DNA of 64,000 nt from Eopsaltria australis. Lineage: Eukaryota; Chordata; Aves; Passeriformes; Petroicidae. Where the stretch lies: contig JAVTVJ010001836.1 of NCBI GenBank assembly GCA_034509425.1, forward strand, positions 1-64,000, in the 5' to 3' direction. How positions within the stretch are numbered: position 1 is the first letter of the stretch; every line of letters starts with the position of its first letter. The notes under the pieces were generated by a model, which was given only the letters and a program-made list of their open reading frames with translations, ran no database searches and was not told the DNA's origin. Below, piece after piece: positions 34,301 through 52,581 of the stretch. Position numbers and translations under genes: made by a program.

Positions 34301-37300
34301 TATCATTGAGGGCAGCCTCATCTGTGACATTGAAGAAATACTTCTCGTCAGGGTCACTGGCGATGGACTTGATCTCCCGGATGAAATCCTCAGGATCTTG
34401 CTGCCGACGCAGATAGTGCCCCAGGACCTGAGGAAGGGACAGGGGTCAGCAGGAGCCCCCCCTCCCCCCCTCTGGGGTTAAGGGGAATGCAGTGATGGAG
34501 CTTGGTGGGAGGGGCCTCACAGCAATGGCATAGCGTGTGACATTGTGCCGATCGCACTCCGCCAGCGCCGCTGGTAGCTCATCCCCGTCGTGGGACTCCC
34601 CGTCCGTCACCACCAGCAGCAGCCGTGTGGCCCCTGGGCGCCCGCCTTGGGCCGGGCTGAAGGACTCTGTGCTGTGGGAATGTGGCTGGCAGAATGAGCC
34701 CCTGTTTCAACCCCATCCTAATACTTTTCCCAATCCTGACCCTGTTCCCAACTCTGACTCTGATCTCAACCCCAAAACTGATCCAGATCCCAGTCCCAAT
34801 CCTGAGCCCAATCCCAACCCTAGTGCAAATCCTGACTTGATCTCAAGCCTGATATCAACTCCAAACCCGATCGTTATTCAAATCCCGATCTCAACCTAGA
34901 CCCTAATCCCAATTCTGATCCCAATCCCAGCCCCATTCCCTCTCCCAATCCCAATCCTGATCTCAATTCTGACCCTCAATCCTGCCCTCGTTCCCAATCC
35001 CGTTCACATGCCCATTCCAGAGCCCACCATGCCTGCCGAATGGCCATGGCCGTGCGCGTCTCCCTCCCCTCCTGACGCATCAGGTTCCGGGCAGCCTCGA
35101 GCAGGCTCTGGGCCGTGGGGTGCTGCCCCAGCGCCCACTCCTGCACCAGCCGCTCCCCATACTGCAGCACCCCCACCTGAAATGGAGAGAATCAGAGCCA
35201 GAAGGAGCTGCAAATCCACAGGGACATCCCTCAAACCCCCAGGGAATCCCCAAGTCCACAGGGATCCCTCAAATTCCAGGGCGTTGCCCCAGCACCTACT
35301 CCTGCACCACCCACTCCCTGTACAGCAGCCCCCTCACCTGAAACAGGGGGAAACCTGAGCCAGGAACCTCCCCAAATGTAAAGGGAGCCCCCAAGTCCCA
35401 TAGGAACCCCTAATCCCTGGAAAAGGGCACCTTTGGCCCCTCCAAAGCCATCTCCTGCCAGCATAGTCCTGGGGACAGTGACATCACCCTGGGGTGGCAT
35501 CTCCACAGGAGTGGAATCACCCCAGGATGACAGCATCACCTTGAGGAGAATGGCATCACTCCAGGGGCAGCTACATCTCAAGGGTAGCATCACCCCAGAA
35601 TAATGGCACCACCCCAGGGACAGTGACATCACCCTGAGGCTGGCATCACCCCAGGAGCAACAGCATTGCCCTGCAGAGATTCATCTTGCCCTGGGGACAC
35701 CATCCCAGCCTTGGGGACACCATGGTGACCAAGGTGCCACGCCCTGACCTGGGTCTGCCAAGGACCAATGAAGAAGCGTCCCAGGATGTTCCCTAGGAAT
35801 GCCTGCACCTCCTCCCAGGGGTAGATGCTGTTGGAGCCGTCCAGAACCAGGATGATGTCCATGTAGGTAGAACAGCCTGGCAGGGAACACAGTGACACCA
35901 GGGTGGCACATCCCAGTATATCCCCATACGTCCCACCCCACTCACGCTGTGCTGTGGGTGCAATGGTCCCCGTGAGCTGGAGCTCCTCATTGAGCTGGAC
36001 ACAGCGGCCGGAGCTGAACACAGAGGTGCCACATTCCTGGGACCAAAGTGGGGCGCAGGCCTTGGGGGATGACATGAGGACACAACGGTGGGCGACCTCC
36101 TTCTCCCTCCCCTGTCCCCTGCCACACCTCAGTTTTCCTCTGCAGAGGCTCTGCTTACCACAAAACCACCATCCTTGGAGTCCACCAGCGTCATCCCGAG
36201 GTGTCCGGTGCTGCTGCGGAGCCATGGAGCTGCAGCCCCTTGAGGACATGGGGACAGAAGCGGGGTGAGTGCCGTGGCGCTCCCCAGGCTTCACTGGTCG
36301 CAGCCACCCCCCTTGGTACCGAGGTTGGCCTTGGCACAGGAAGAGTTGTGGAGTCCCACGCTGCACTTGTAGATGTCACCTTGACCATTCCCATCCCACG
36401 GGGCCCCCACCAGCAGCCTGGAGGGACAAGGAGGGACATAGGGAGGAACACAAAGGAGATACCGGCGATATCATCACCCCTGCCCTGCTCCAACCCAGCC
36501 GCCACGTTTTGGGGGCACCATGCCAGGCTCTGCCGCCCACACTGCGGCACCAAGGCCACTTCCGTCTGTCTGTCTGTCCGGCCATGGCCTCCTGCTGCTC
36601 TGGCTCCTGCCCTCCTATGCTTCCCCTTCCCAACCTCAACCTCCCCCCTCCCTGCCTTAGTTTCTCTTTCCCAAACTCACTTCCCCTGCTTCCCACCTCA
36701 GTTTTGGCTTCCCACCTCAGTTTCACCCTCCCTTCTCCCCTATTCTGACTCAGTTTCCCTCACCCACCCTCAGTTTCCCTCTTCCCCTCCTCATTTGCCC
36801 CTTTCCCACCTCACTGCCCCATTCCTGTTTCCCCTTTCCTACCTCAGTTTCCCCTTTGCTACCTCATTTTTCCCTTACCAACCTAATTTCCCTCCTCCCT
36901 GCTTCAGCTCTCTTTTCTCCACCCCCTTCCCCCTCTCCCCACTTCAATCTCCCCTTTCCTGCCTCAGTTTTCCCTTCTCTCCCGTCTCCCCCGGTCCCGC
37001 CGGGGATCACTCACCACTTGTCCCCATCGCCCCCCCACTGCAACACCCGGTACCCAAACTGGGACTCGGGGGGCCCCTGGAAGACCCGCGGATGCCCCAC
37101 GTCGATGTTGAATCCCTCACAGAGCCCTGGGGAGGTACAAGAGGAAACCGCGGGGAAGAGGGGGGGCACCCCATGGAGAGCCCCCAGAACCCCAAACACA
37201 TCCCCGCCACCCAAATTAAGTCCCTAGCCCCCCCCACTCGAAGCCCCGCGGTGCCCAGTGCTGCCCACGTGCCTCAGTTTCCCCGGCGGCGGGGAGCGTG

Positions 37301-37795
37301 GCGGGGCCCCGCTGGGTCGCAGACGGGCAGGGGGGTGAACCGGCCCCGACCTCCCCGGGGGAAAGGGGGGCGGGGGATGGAAATGCCTTTTTTTTGTCTC
37401 TTTTTCAGGAAAAAAAAAAAAAAAAAAAAGATCTTCCATTAAAGCTGGGTTTTAGTTCCTCTAACAGGTTCCCCTTCCCACCCTCACTCTGCCCCAAATC
37501 CAAGGAGATTTATGTGTCTTTTCCCTCCAAAAATGCTCCACAGTATATTGGGCGGGGACAATGACCAAAACCGGCCTGTTTTACCCTCCCCCCCCCTCCC
37601 CCAGACACTCAGAAAGGGGAGAACCACGCGTGGCTGCACTCGGATTAATAAATACCCGGCTCCGCACCCTCCCTCCTCCTCCAACAGCTCCAAAACACTC
37701 CGAAATTGCCCAAAACCAGGGGATCTGAGGGGGAGGCTATTACCTGGGAGCAGGAACAGCGCCAGGAGCACCCCCCGGCTCCCCACATCCCACAT
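28309..37795 (-). CDS. ITGA10: Integrin alpha-10
   Basis: Collagen-binding integrin alpha chain that pairs with beta-1 at the cell surface, best known from cartilage. Thirty coding exons, as in human; the first is 37744-37795, the second 37015-37126, and the last three are 28967-28875, 28631-28518 and 28368-28309. All phases close at 1137 aa (human about 1167). The N-terminal signal peptide is [18 protein letters not shown]. The inserted I domain (exons 6-9, 35876-34262) has the MIDAS motif DGSNS and [16 protein letters not shown] repeats carry calcium-loop motifs such as [13 protein letters not shown] (exon 15). Leg exons follow, then a transmembrane helix (exon 29, [15 protein letters not shown]). 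The tail begins GFFSHRK, the alpha-10 type of the GFFKR motif, and ends acidic. ITGA11 is the closest alternative; synteny with PEX11B favours ITGA10. Confidence 0.95.
30240..30560. repeat. Minisatellite in ITGA10 intron
   Basis: Degenerate units of about 60 bp on 'acctgggagaggttggggacacaatg.acccccctgtccc', in the intron between coding exons 20 and 21. Confidence 0.7.
31400..31985. repeat. 'gggatgctccagggacac' minisatellite
   Basis: About 20 degenerate units of 20-35 bp around 'gggatgctccaggg' fill the intron between ITGA10 exons 16 and 17. The long open frames that cross it are by-products of the repeat. Confidence 0.85.
33510..33790. repeat. 'ggagcatccc' minisatellite
   Basis: Repeats of 'catggagcatccctgggacac' with variants, in the ITGA10 intron between exons 11 and 12. 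Confidence 0.7.
34695..35000. repeat. 'aatcccaaccctgatccc' minisatellite
   Basis: Six- and twelve-base pyrimidine/A-rich units ('aatccc', 'cctgat', 'cctgaccc') run through the intron between ITGA10 exons 7 and 8. Confidence 0.85.
35455..35690. repeat. 'catcaccccaggatgacag' minisatellite
   Basis: About nine units of 24-28 bp in the ITGA10 intron between exons 6 and 7. Confidence 0.85.
36635..36990. repeat. 'cctcagtttccc' minisatellite
   Basis: Pyrimidine-rich units 'cctcagtttcccctttcctac' repeat through the intron between ITGA10 exons 2 and 3. They include many false acceptor-like CAG sites. Confidence 0.85.
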
Positions 37796-38362
37796 CGCTG
37801 TGCTGCAGCTCAAAGGTGACTCTGACTCCAGCCGGGACAAAATCCCGGGGTTTTTCCTTTTTTTCCTCTTTTTTCAGTATATTTTCCCTCCTCCTTCATC
37901 TTCAATTGGCTGCTAAAAATAAATGTGGTTTTGGAGGGCGAGGGGGGGTGGGGGGGGGCAAAGAGTTCGGGGAAAAAACCAAGCGAAGCGGTACAAACAC
38001 AGGAAAAAGGGGAGTGGGAAGAAGGGAGGAGGTGGGTGCAGGATTTTGTGGGGCGTGCCGGGTGCTTGGGGGGCGCTGGAAGGGGATTTTTCTACTTTTC
38101 CTGACAAAATGGGGTGGGAAAAGTGTGTGTCTCCCCCAAGAACCGAACCGCACAGAGGTGGCAGTGACACCTGGATCTTCCCCGTGGGGACCGTCGGGGG
38201 GAGGGGAGGTGCAATAAGGGGTCTTGGGGATCCCTGCTAGGTTCTGGGTGGAGTCTGATTTGGGCTTGGGTGGTTTTTGTGTGGATTTAGGTGGATTTTG
38301 GGTTGCCACGTCCTACGGGTGACACTGCCACCTCCCGGACAGAGCTTTTGAGTGGGTTCGGG

Positions 38363-38393
<31 letters not shown>

Positions 38394-38700
38394 AAAAAAA
38401 TTCAAACTCTGTGATTTAGGACAGAGGGAAACTTGTACTGCCAGCGGCTGTGGGACGGGCTGGAATTTTCGAGGAAAAAAAAAACAACGAATGAGGAGAA
38501 AAGCAGACAAACAGCGACTGTGCAGCCCTAGCTGTGGCCACACATAGCCCCGCCCAGATAGGGCCCCATCGGCACAGGTAGGGCCCCCTCCGGGTCACAC
38601 GGGAAACTGAGGCACAGGGGGAACCTCCTCCCACTCCAGTCTTTCTTCTTCCCAATGCCCAAATGTCACTGGGCAACCCAACCTCCCCCCCCCCCTTCCA
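37796..38700. other. ITGA10 upstream region
   Basis: 5' UTR/promoter side of ITGA10. G-rich patches (37935-37965) and a run of about 30 A at 38362-38391 stand out, the latter perhaps an old retroposition tail. No TATA could be placed with confidence, and no other gene is seen. Confidence 0.4.
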
Positions 38701-38879
38701 AAATCCCTATGTCACTCCTCACATACCACCCTCCCCTACTCCCCCAACCTCCCCGGGGCAGCCCCTGGGGTGCAGGAAGTTGGTCCAGGCTCGGCTGAGG
38801 CAGGAACAGCAACGTCAGAGACAGGATGGGAATGGGATGGGACAGGAAAGGGACTGGGTATCCCCTCTACCCACCCTTT

Positions 38880-39060
38880 GACCCCAGGGAAGAGCAGGGA
38901 TGTTCCCCTCTAGTTCAAAGGGTTCTCCAAAGTCCCCTGAAACCATGTTCAGCGAGTGCCCCCAGTTCAGCCCAGTACTCCAAGTCCAGCATTCCCAGCC
39001 CATCCCAGTGCCTCCAGTCCAGCATTCCTGCATCTGGGAGGGGGCAACCTTGCACGTATG
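38880..39060. repeat. 'ccagcattcccagcccatcccagtg' repeats
   Basis: A few degenerate copies of a 25-30 bp unit. A related stretch recurs at 39675-39740 beyond the CR1 element. Confidence 0.5.
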
Positions 39061-39264
39061 GACAGAGGGGAAATGAGGTGCTGGAGAGCAGCTGCAGGAA
39101 GCGCCCTGTGGGTGCTGGTCAGCAGCCAGTTGGGTCTGAGCCAGCAGCCCTGGCAGCCAGGGAGGACATTCATGTCCTGGCGGCACCAGGCAGGGATTGA
39201 GAGGGGATTGACCGGCTCTGCTCTAGGCTGGGGCAGCCTTACCCCCAATCCTGGGGGCAGTTTT

Positions 39265-39690
39265 GGGCACTGCAACATAAAACAGACATTAAATCACTGG
39301 ACAGTGTCCAAAGAAAGAACATGAGGATGGGGATTGGTCTGGAGGGTCCACACAAAGAGCGGTTGAGGGCACCTGGGTTTGTTCAGCCTGGAGGAGCCTG
39401 AGGGGAGACCTCAGAAATCTGCAGCTCCGACCTCTGCCCCCTGTGACCAGGGACGGGACCCGAGGGAACAGCTGGAGCTGTGCCAGGGGAGGTTTAGGTG
39501 GGTATCAGAAAAAGAGTCTTCCTCCAGAGGGTGGCTGGGCACTGAACAGGCTCCCCAGGGAATGGTCACGGCCCCAAGAGCTCCAGGAGCATTTGGACAC
39601 CGCTCTCAGGCATGTGGTGCGATTGTGGTGGTGTCTGTGCAGGGCCAGGAGCTGGACTCAGTGATCCTAGTGGGTCCTTCCAGCCCGTCC
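39265..39690 (+). mobile_element. CR1 retrotransposon, 3' fragment
   Basis: Matches the 3' part of avian CR1 in sense orientation: 'ttgttcagcctggaggagcc', 'ctggagctgtgccaggggaggttt', 'ctgaacaggctccccaggg', then 'gtgatcctagtgggtccttcc'. The reverse-transcriptase region is missing and the copy has many changes, so it is old. Confidence 0.85.
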
Positions 39691-39777
39691 CAGTGCCCCC
39701 AGCCCAGCACTCCCAGCCTATCCCAGTGTCCTGCATTTCCCAAGATCCCAGGACACAGGGAGTAGAGGCTGCTGCAC

Positions 39778-39806
39778 TTTAATAATTTAATTAATTAATT
39801 AATTAC
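39778..39806. repeat. (TTAA)n microsatellite
   Basis: 'tttaataatttaattaattaattaatta'. On the minus strand it offers an ATTAAA that could serve as a distal PEX11B poly(A) signal. Confidence 0.7.
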
Positions 39807-39809
39807 TCT

Positions 39810-40939
39810 GATACTGTGCAATCCCCTGAAGTGCTTCCTGAATATCCCAATTCCAACCAGGATGTATGCTGCTCCAAAGCCTTCAATGCCTGGTTTTCCC
39901 AGGAAAAAGCCTTTGACACAGCCCAGATGGGCCCAGGACTGGACCCATCTGGTTTCAGTATAGAGCTCCCAAAAACCTTCAAGAGGATATTCCTGCTCTT
40001 CCAGGGACAGATCCAAGGAATTACCAGCTCCCAGTGTGTCCCTCAGTCCAGGGCTTAGTAACAGACATAAGAGCTGGGTCGGGGCCACACACAGTCCAGT
40101 GTAACAGAATCCAGGGAAAAAGAGAACTCAGTGAGACAGCAGTGCCAGGAATATTGGGTGCAGGGAATCCCAACAGAGAGCCAGCTACACTCTGATTTTT
40201 CCAAAAAAACACCACTGGACAGGATAGCTGGGAAGGGAAGTGCAACCGAGGTGGATCTGTGCAGCTCTGGGCAGAGGAAGGGAGGTGGATCTGCTCGGAA
40301 GCACTCAGGATGATGAGTCCCCTCCATGTTCTCCAGACAGAGAAATCCATATGGGAATAATGGGAGCAATCCCCCAGCTGGGCACGACTCACTCCGGTCA
40401 CTTCCTTCCCTCGGGCTTTCAGGGAAGGTTCGGGAGGGCAAATTTCTGCCTTAATTTCCCTCCAAAGCCATGGATTTATCCCTGACACCCATTCTCCCCA
40501 TTCCCCTCTCCCTGCACTCAGATTTCTTGTAAGGCAGGAAAATTGTCCAAACAATTTGGGATTGGATACACTATCTGGCACCAGAACCATACCAACCCCA
40601 TGGCTTCACCCCCCCCCACAAAAATGTGAGAAGCCCCCAGCAATCCACATTTTCCAGTCCTAAATATTCCCCATTAGTTGGCTCCATGTTAAAGGCGTTT
40701 CCCAGACAGAAAAGGGGAATGTTGAACCTCTAAAATTGCTGGAAAAGTCAATGGGAAGAAATGCATTTCAGGAGCGGATGTCCCTGTGGGATCCAATGCT
40801 GTATCCAATGCTGGAACCCTGTCGCTCCAAGGAGTCAGGAATGATGGGAATGGAATGAGCTTGTCAGCTCCAGAGGCATCACAGCCCCTGGGATAAGCCC
40901 CTAGGATTCCCAAATATCCCAAGGAAGCTCCTGGGATAA
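39810..40939 (-). other. Probable PEX11B 3' UTR and flank
   Basis: No coding frame with family resemblance and no recognised repeat. Position and orientation fit a long 3' UTR, but the poly(A) site is not certain. Confidence 0.35.
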
Positions 40940-42567
40940 CTAGGGCTTCAGCTTGAGCCAGGGATGGAGGATGGTGAGGATGGAGAGCACAGAGGAGGTG
41001 AGGCCACAGAATCCCACGATTCCTGGGCTGCTTCGGCACAGCCCCAGTTTTTCCAACGGGATCACTAGGTCACAGGCATTCCGGAGCAGGTCCAGCAGTA
41101 GCGGGGGGTTGTCCCGGAGCACCCGGAGCAGAAGCTGCAGCTGGAGCTGCAGGTGGAGCCGGAGACGCTGAATCCTGCTGTCGGCCTGGAGCTGGGGCCT
41201 GTTTTCTGGGCTCTTCCCACGCTTCCTGGCCGCCTCTGCGCGCTCCAGCAGCACCCGGATCTCATAGGCATCCCGGCTCAGGTTCACCACCAGAGCAAAC
41301 AGGTAATACCTGGAAAAAACAGGGAGCAGGGACGGGAGAGTGGGAAACAGTGGCAGCAGAAGCCTCTGGCCACTCCCAACAGCCACAGAAATGCCTGGGG
41401 GATGGAAAAGTCATGTTCAGCTGCTCTCCCATGAGGATTCCATTCCCTTCCCTCACTTAGGAATTCCATTGCCCAGTCTCCCTCAGAAAGGCTACTTCCT
41501 GACTTCCTTCACAAATTCACCACTTGCTCTCCCTGGATGAATTTTATTCCCTGCCTTCTCTCGGGCAGCTCATTGCCTACTCTCCTTCAGTAATTCCACT
41601 CCCTGTCCTCCCTTGGGAATTCCATTCCTCATTCTCCCCAGGGGAACCCCATTCTCCGCTCTCCCTCGGGAACCCTATTCCCTGATCTCAGTTGGCAATC
41701 TGACCTCCCCGCCCCACTCATCCAACAGACCTGAAGAGGTTTTTCCAACCTTCCTTCCACGAATGTGCCACCAAATCCAGACACCTCTCCTAACTCACCT
41801 GAAGGACCTCTGGCTCCACTTGTCTGTGTCAAGGCCGGGCAGGATCCCAGTTTTCCCGGCCCACAGGACGTTGTCACAGGCCAGGAAGAGGGCACGGTTC
41901 AGGTGGGACAGGGTGAGGCAGAAGCGCAAGACAGGGTCTGGAAGATGCAACGAGCGCTGGGCCCCCCCCAGGGCCTCGGCCGAGCCCCCCAAGCGCAGCA
42001 CTGCAGGAGGGGGACACAAGGGGATCACCGGAAGTTTGCAGATCCCAAGAGCCGCCCTGTCCACCCTCAAAACCGCCCTGACACCCCCACTCACGCTTGC
42101 GGCCCAGGCTCAGATGCGCCTCCAGGTGCTGGAGGCGGCTCAGGGTCCCGGAGCTGTCCCCGGAGCCGTTTCCGGCGCGGCTCAGCGCGGCCCCAGCCAA
42201 GGCACAGGCGTACTGGGCGGCCCTGGGGACAACGAGGGAGTCAGGGGGGGGACACGGAGCACTGGGGACATCACCTCGGCGCCTCGGACCCCGCTTTCCT
42301 GCGCTCTAAGGCATCCGTAACGGCCCACCCACGTCCCCGGGACTCTGGGACCCCCGCGATCCCCCTCCTCGGGTTCCGAAGCCTCCATGACCCACCTCCC
42401 CGGGCTCTCCGTAATCCCCGCTGCTCCCGTGACCGCCCCCTCCGAACCTCCACGACCCCCTTGCGCCGGGCCCCCCTTGACTGCCCGCTGGGCCCAGAGA
42501 GACGAAGGCACCTGAGGAGGCGTTCCCGGGCCTGGCTCTGGGCGCTGAAGCGAACCCAGGCCTCCAT
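40940..42567 (-). CDS. PEX11B: Peroxisomal membrane protein PEX11-beta
   Basis: Peroxisomal membrane protein that elongates and divides peroxisomes. Four coding exons, 42567-42512, 42222-42095, 42000-41799 and 41309-40940, close in frame at 251 aa (human 259). [19 protein letters not shown] is the conserved amphipathic N terminus; [20 protein letters not shown] and [12 protein letters not shown] are family motifs. The C terminus [14 protein letters not shown]...[12 protein letters not shown] is near-identical to the mammalian end and holds the last membrane span. The Gly-rich linker of the mammalian protein is replaced by a Lys/Arg/Gln-rich stretch followed by [11 protein letters not shown]. 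It shares a divergent promoter with LIX1L. Confidence 0.96.
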
Positions 42568-47295
<4,728 letters not shown>

Positions 47296-48860
47296 ACCCC
47301 AGGATCCTGCCCTGGGATCCCTCCCAGTGCTCCCGACACCCTTTCCTGAATCCCAGCCCGTTTGCACATTGGAAAGAAATTGGGGAAAAAGCTCCTGAAC
47401 GGATTTTAGCAGTTTCATTCTGGTTTTTAGAACTGCTCCTCAGTTTCCTCATTCCCTAGAGAATTTCTTATGCCTTTGAGAACCCCTTACTCACTAGGGA
47501 ACTTTTTATTCCCTGGGAATTCCTCATTCCCTATGGGTTTTTTTATGTCCCTTATGTTCGGGGTTCAAATCACAGGTTTTCTCCTCTCCACACTCCATTG
47601 GTACTGGAGCAGGTGGGATTCCATGGAATCCAGTGTTTCCTCTGGAAAAGCCTGTTGGATCCAATGCCTGGCACCCCTTCCTTCCTATAGCAGAAAGGGA
47701 TCAATTAAACCTCCTTGATGAGCTCCTTAATTAAATATCAGTGGATGCCATCGCGTGCAATATCCAAAGGGCTGGAAAACTGGGGTTTGGAATTATATCT
47801 GGCATTGGCCCACAACATTCCAGTCCCAAGCACAGCAGGATCTGCTGTTCCCCCTGGAATTGCCCTGTCTGTAGCAAAACATCAGCATTGGCCTTTTTGA
47901 GGAAGATTGGAAAAAGTCTTGGAGAGATTGTGAATGAGGGAGGGATTTGCACTAATAATTCCCTATCCCTTGTATCCATATCCATATGGAATTTAGTCTA
48001 TATTTAGTTTAAAAAAACCCTTTTATGACATGGAATTGTTCAAACAGCTCCAAGTTCACCCAAGAAAATGTCCATTTATCCATGGAAATTCCCATCTTTT
48101 TCCCAGCAGACTGGGAATACAAACTAAATTTCAAGCCAGAATTCCTTCTTCAACCCAGCTTAGAGCTTTTCCCACCTCTTATCCCCTTAAATCCTTAAGA
48201 TTCCACTATTCCCACCCTCCTTCTTCCCTCTGCCCAACCACAGGATATTCCAGCAATAATCATTGTTTTAGGATAAAATTGGAATAATTCCAGTATCTAT
48301 AGGTACCCAATTTTTATATCTTCATCCTAACAAGCCTATTTTGGGGGTTTCTATATTTTTTATACTTTCTACAAATGCTATTAACCTTTGATGTCGCTGG
48401 AAATGGGATTTAAAACGCATGAGGGTTGTGGGGTGTCATTTTCCTGAAATATTGGAAAAATTTGATATAGGAATAACATGGAGTTAATCGTGCAATTTAT
48501 TCCCCTGATTCTGCACGTAAGGAAATCCCCGAAGCTCCTCCCAGCACTTCCAGTGGCTTTTTTATGCTCCAAGTAAACAAATCCAGGAGGATCTGGGGGG
48601 TTCCATCGCTGTGGAAAAAAAAGGGGAAAAAAAAAAAAAAAAAAAAAAAGAAAAGAAACCGGATATTCCATTACTTGTAGGATCGGGGCGCCGGGATTGG
48701 AGGCTGCAGATCCCCTTGGAAGGTGTAAAATGAATTCAAGTTTTCTCAGTTTGGAGAAAGTTGTGCTCCTTGTTGAGGCAGTGGAATTACGGGAATCCGG
48801 CGGGATAGACACTGCTGTGGATTTTATACAATAAAACCAGCGATTTTGGTTAACTTTGGT
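47296..48860 (+). other. Probable LIX1L 3' UTR
   Basis: No other gene is seen. ATTAAA near 47705 and AATAAA at 48840-48845 are candidate poly(A) signals. An A-rich tract lies at 48615-48655. Confidence 0.5.
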
Positions 48861-48939
48861 GCTCTTGCTCATTTTATGGGGTCAGTCGTGCCCAACAACC
48901 GCTCGGGGCCGCCTCGGTGCGAATTTAAAACCCCCGGAG

Positions 48940-49124
48940 GGAAGAGAAGCATCCCGACCTTCTCAGTATGGCGGCAAGACGCCGTGACCTTCCCAGCATG
49001 GCTGAACGGGCGCCTCCGCCAAGCGCCCTCCCCAACATGGTGGCGCGGGTGTTTCCGCCACACGCCCTCCCACTCTAGGGGCCCTTCCGGCGCGCTCCCG
49101 GCGTGCCCTGGTAATCTGGGCAAG
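48940..49124 (+). promoter_or_regulatory. RBM8A promoter with repeated ATGGCGG-type motifs
   Basis: YY1-like motifs recur at 48968 (ATGGCGGC), 48998 (ATGGCTGA), 49037 (ATGGTGGC) and at the start codon itself (49125, ATGGCGGA). They sit in roughly 30-40 base repeats that also share 'cgcctccgcca' and 'tgtttccgcca'. Confidence 0.6.
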
Positions 49125-51619
<2,495 letters not shown>

Positions 51620-51985
51620 TGGATCCAGACTTCCACCCATTTGTGTTCTGAGTCCAAACCAGGGGAACTGGGAAAACTGGGGTTTATACACAGCCTCGAG
51701 GAGCCAAACCAGCTCCATCCCTGGGGAAATTGGGGTTTTATGGAATTTTATTGTTTTCAAAGGACAGATATGAGGGAAGCAGCAGTCTCTGAGGATTGGG
51801 GGGGTTTCCCTCAGGTTTGGGGGGATCCCTCCCAGCCCCCCATCCCAGTACCTCGCAGGAATTTTTTCCATGCCCTAGGCAAAGGGTCCCTGAATCTCCC
51901 ATGGTATTTATCCCACCGGGAATTCCTTGTTTTCTGTTAAATACCAAGATTTTGTCTAAATTTGTCTTATTGTTCTTTGTCCTTC

Positions 51986-51991
51986 ATTAAA
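51986..51991 (+). terminator. RBM8A: RBM8A poly(A) signal
   Basis: ATTAAA about 370 bases after the stop codon, followed by a C/T-rich stretch. Confidence 0.65.
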
Positions 51992-51994
51992 GCT

Positions 51995-52581
51995 CTCCAA
52001 CCCCTCCCATGCCCCTTTCCCTAAAACCCCTCCCCATCCAGGCTCCTAGATTCCCAAGGATCCTGGGGATCCCTTCCAGCCTAGCAGTAGAATAACTCAG
52101 GTCTTGGAAAACGTTCTTTTTCCTTAAAACTGGCATTGGGAAGCAATGGCTGTGCAGCTTGGGGGGACCCAGTGGAGTCCCTGTTCTCAGATGTGTTGGT
52201 GTCTGGCTGTGCCAGTGTCCAGCTGTGCCCTCAGCTGTCCCCTGTGTCCCCAAGCCCACAGATGTGACCACCACCCCCACTCAGATCCACTGAGCTACAC
52301 TGGGGCCTTCTTTGCCAGACCCTAGGGACCCCCAGCGATGGGTCTGGGGGAAAAAGCTGCCGAGAGGATGAGGCAGGAGTGGGAGGAAGATGCTGGGGGG
52401 CCTGGGAGTTGGGGATGCACCCACCAGCTCCCCGAAGTTGGGGCTGTGCAGAGTTTGTGCAGACAGAGGGATGGTAGAGTTGACCTTCAGTAGGGTTCAG
52501 AGCAAATGATGCCACTGCCCAGAGTGAGACCTTTCCGAAGGGGTCCTGCACTCAGGGGGTTGCCAGATCCCTGGGGGGCTC
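51995..52581 (-). other. Probable ANKRD34A 3' UTR
   Basis: Tail-to-tail gap between RBM8A and ANKRD34A. No further gene or repeat is seen and no clear minus-strand AATAAA was found. Confidence 0.4.

Noticed and set aside
36201..37442. A 413-codon plus-strand open frame
   Set aside because: It is antisense to ITGA10 exons 2-4 and the 'cctcagtttccc' repeat. It is low complexity with no homology I recognise.
28309..37795. ITGA11 instead of ITGA10
   Set aside because: The tail (GFFSHRK...) and the neighbours PEX11B and LIX1L fit ITGA10; ITGA11 lies elsewhere in vertebrates.
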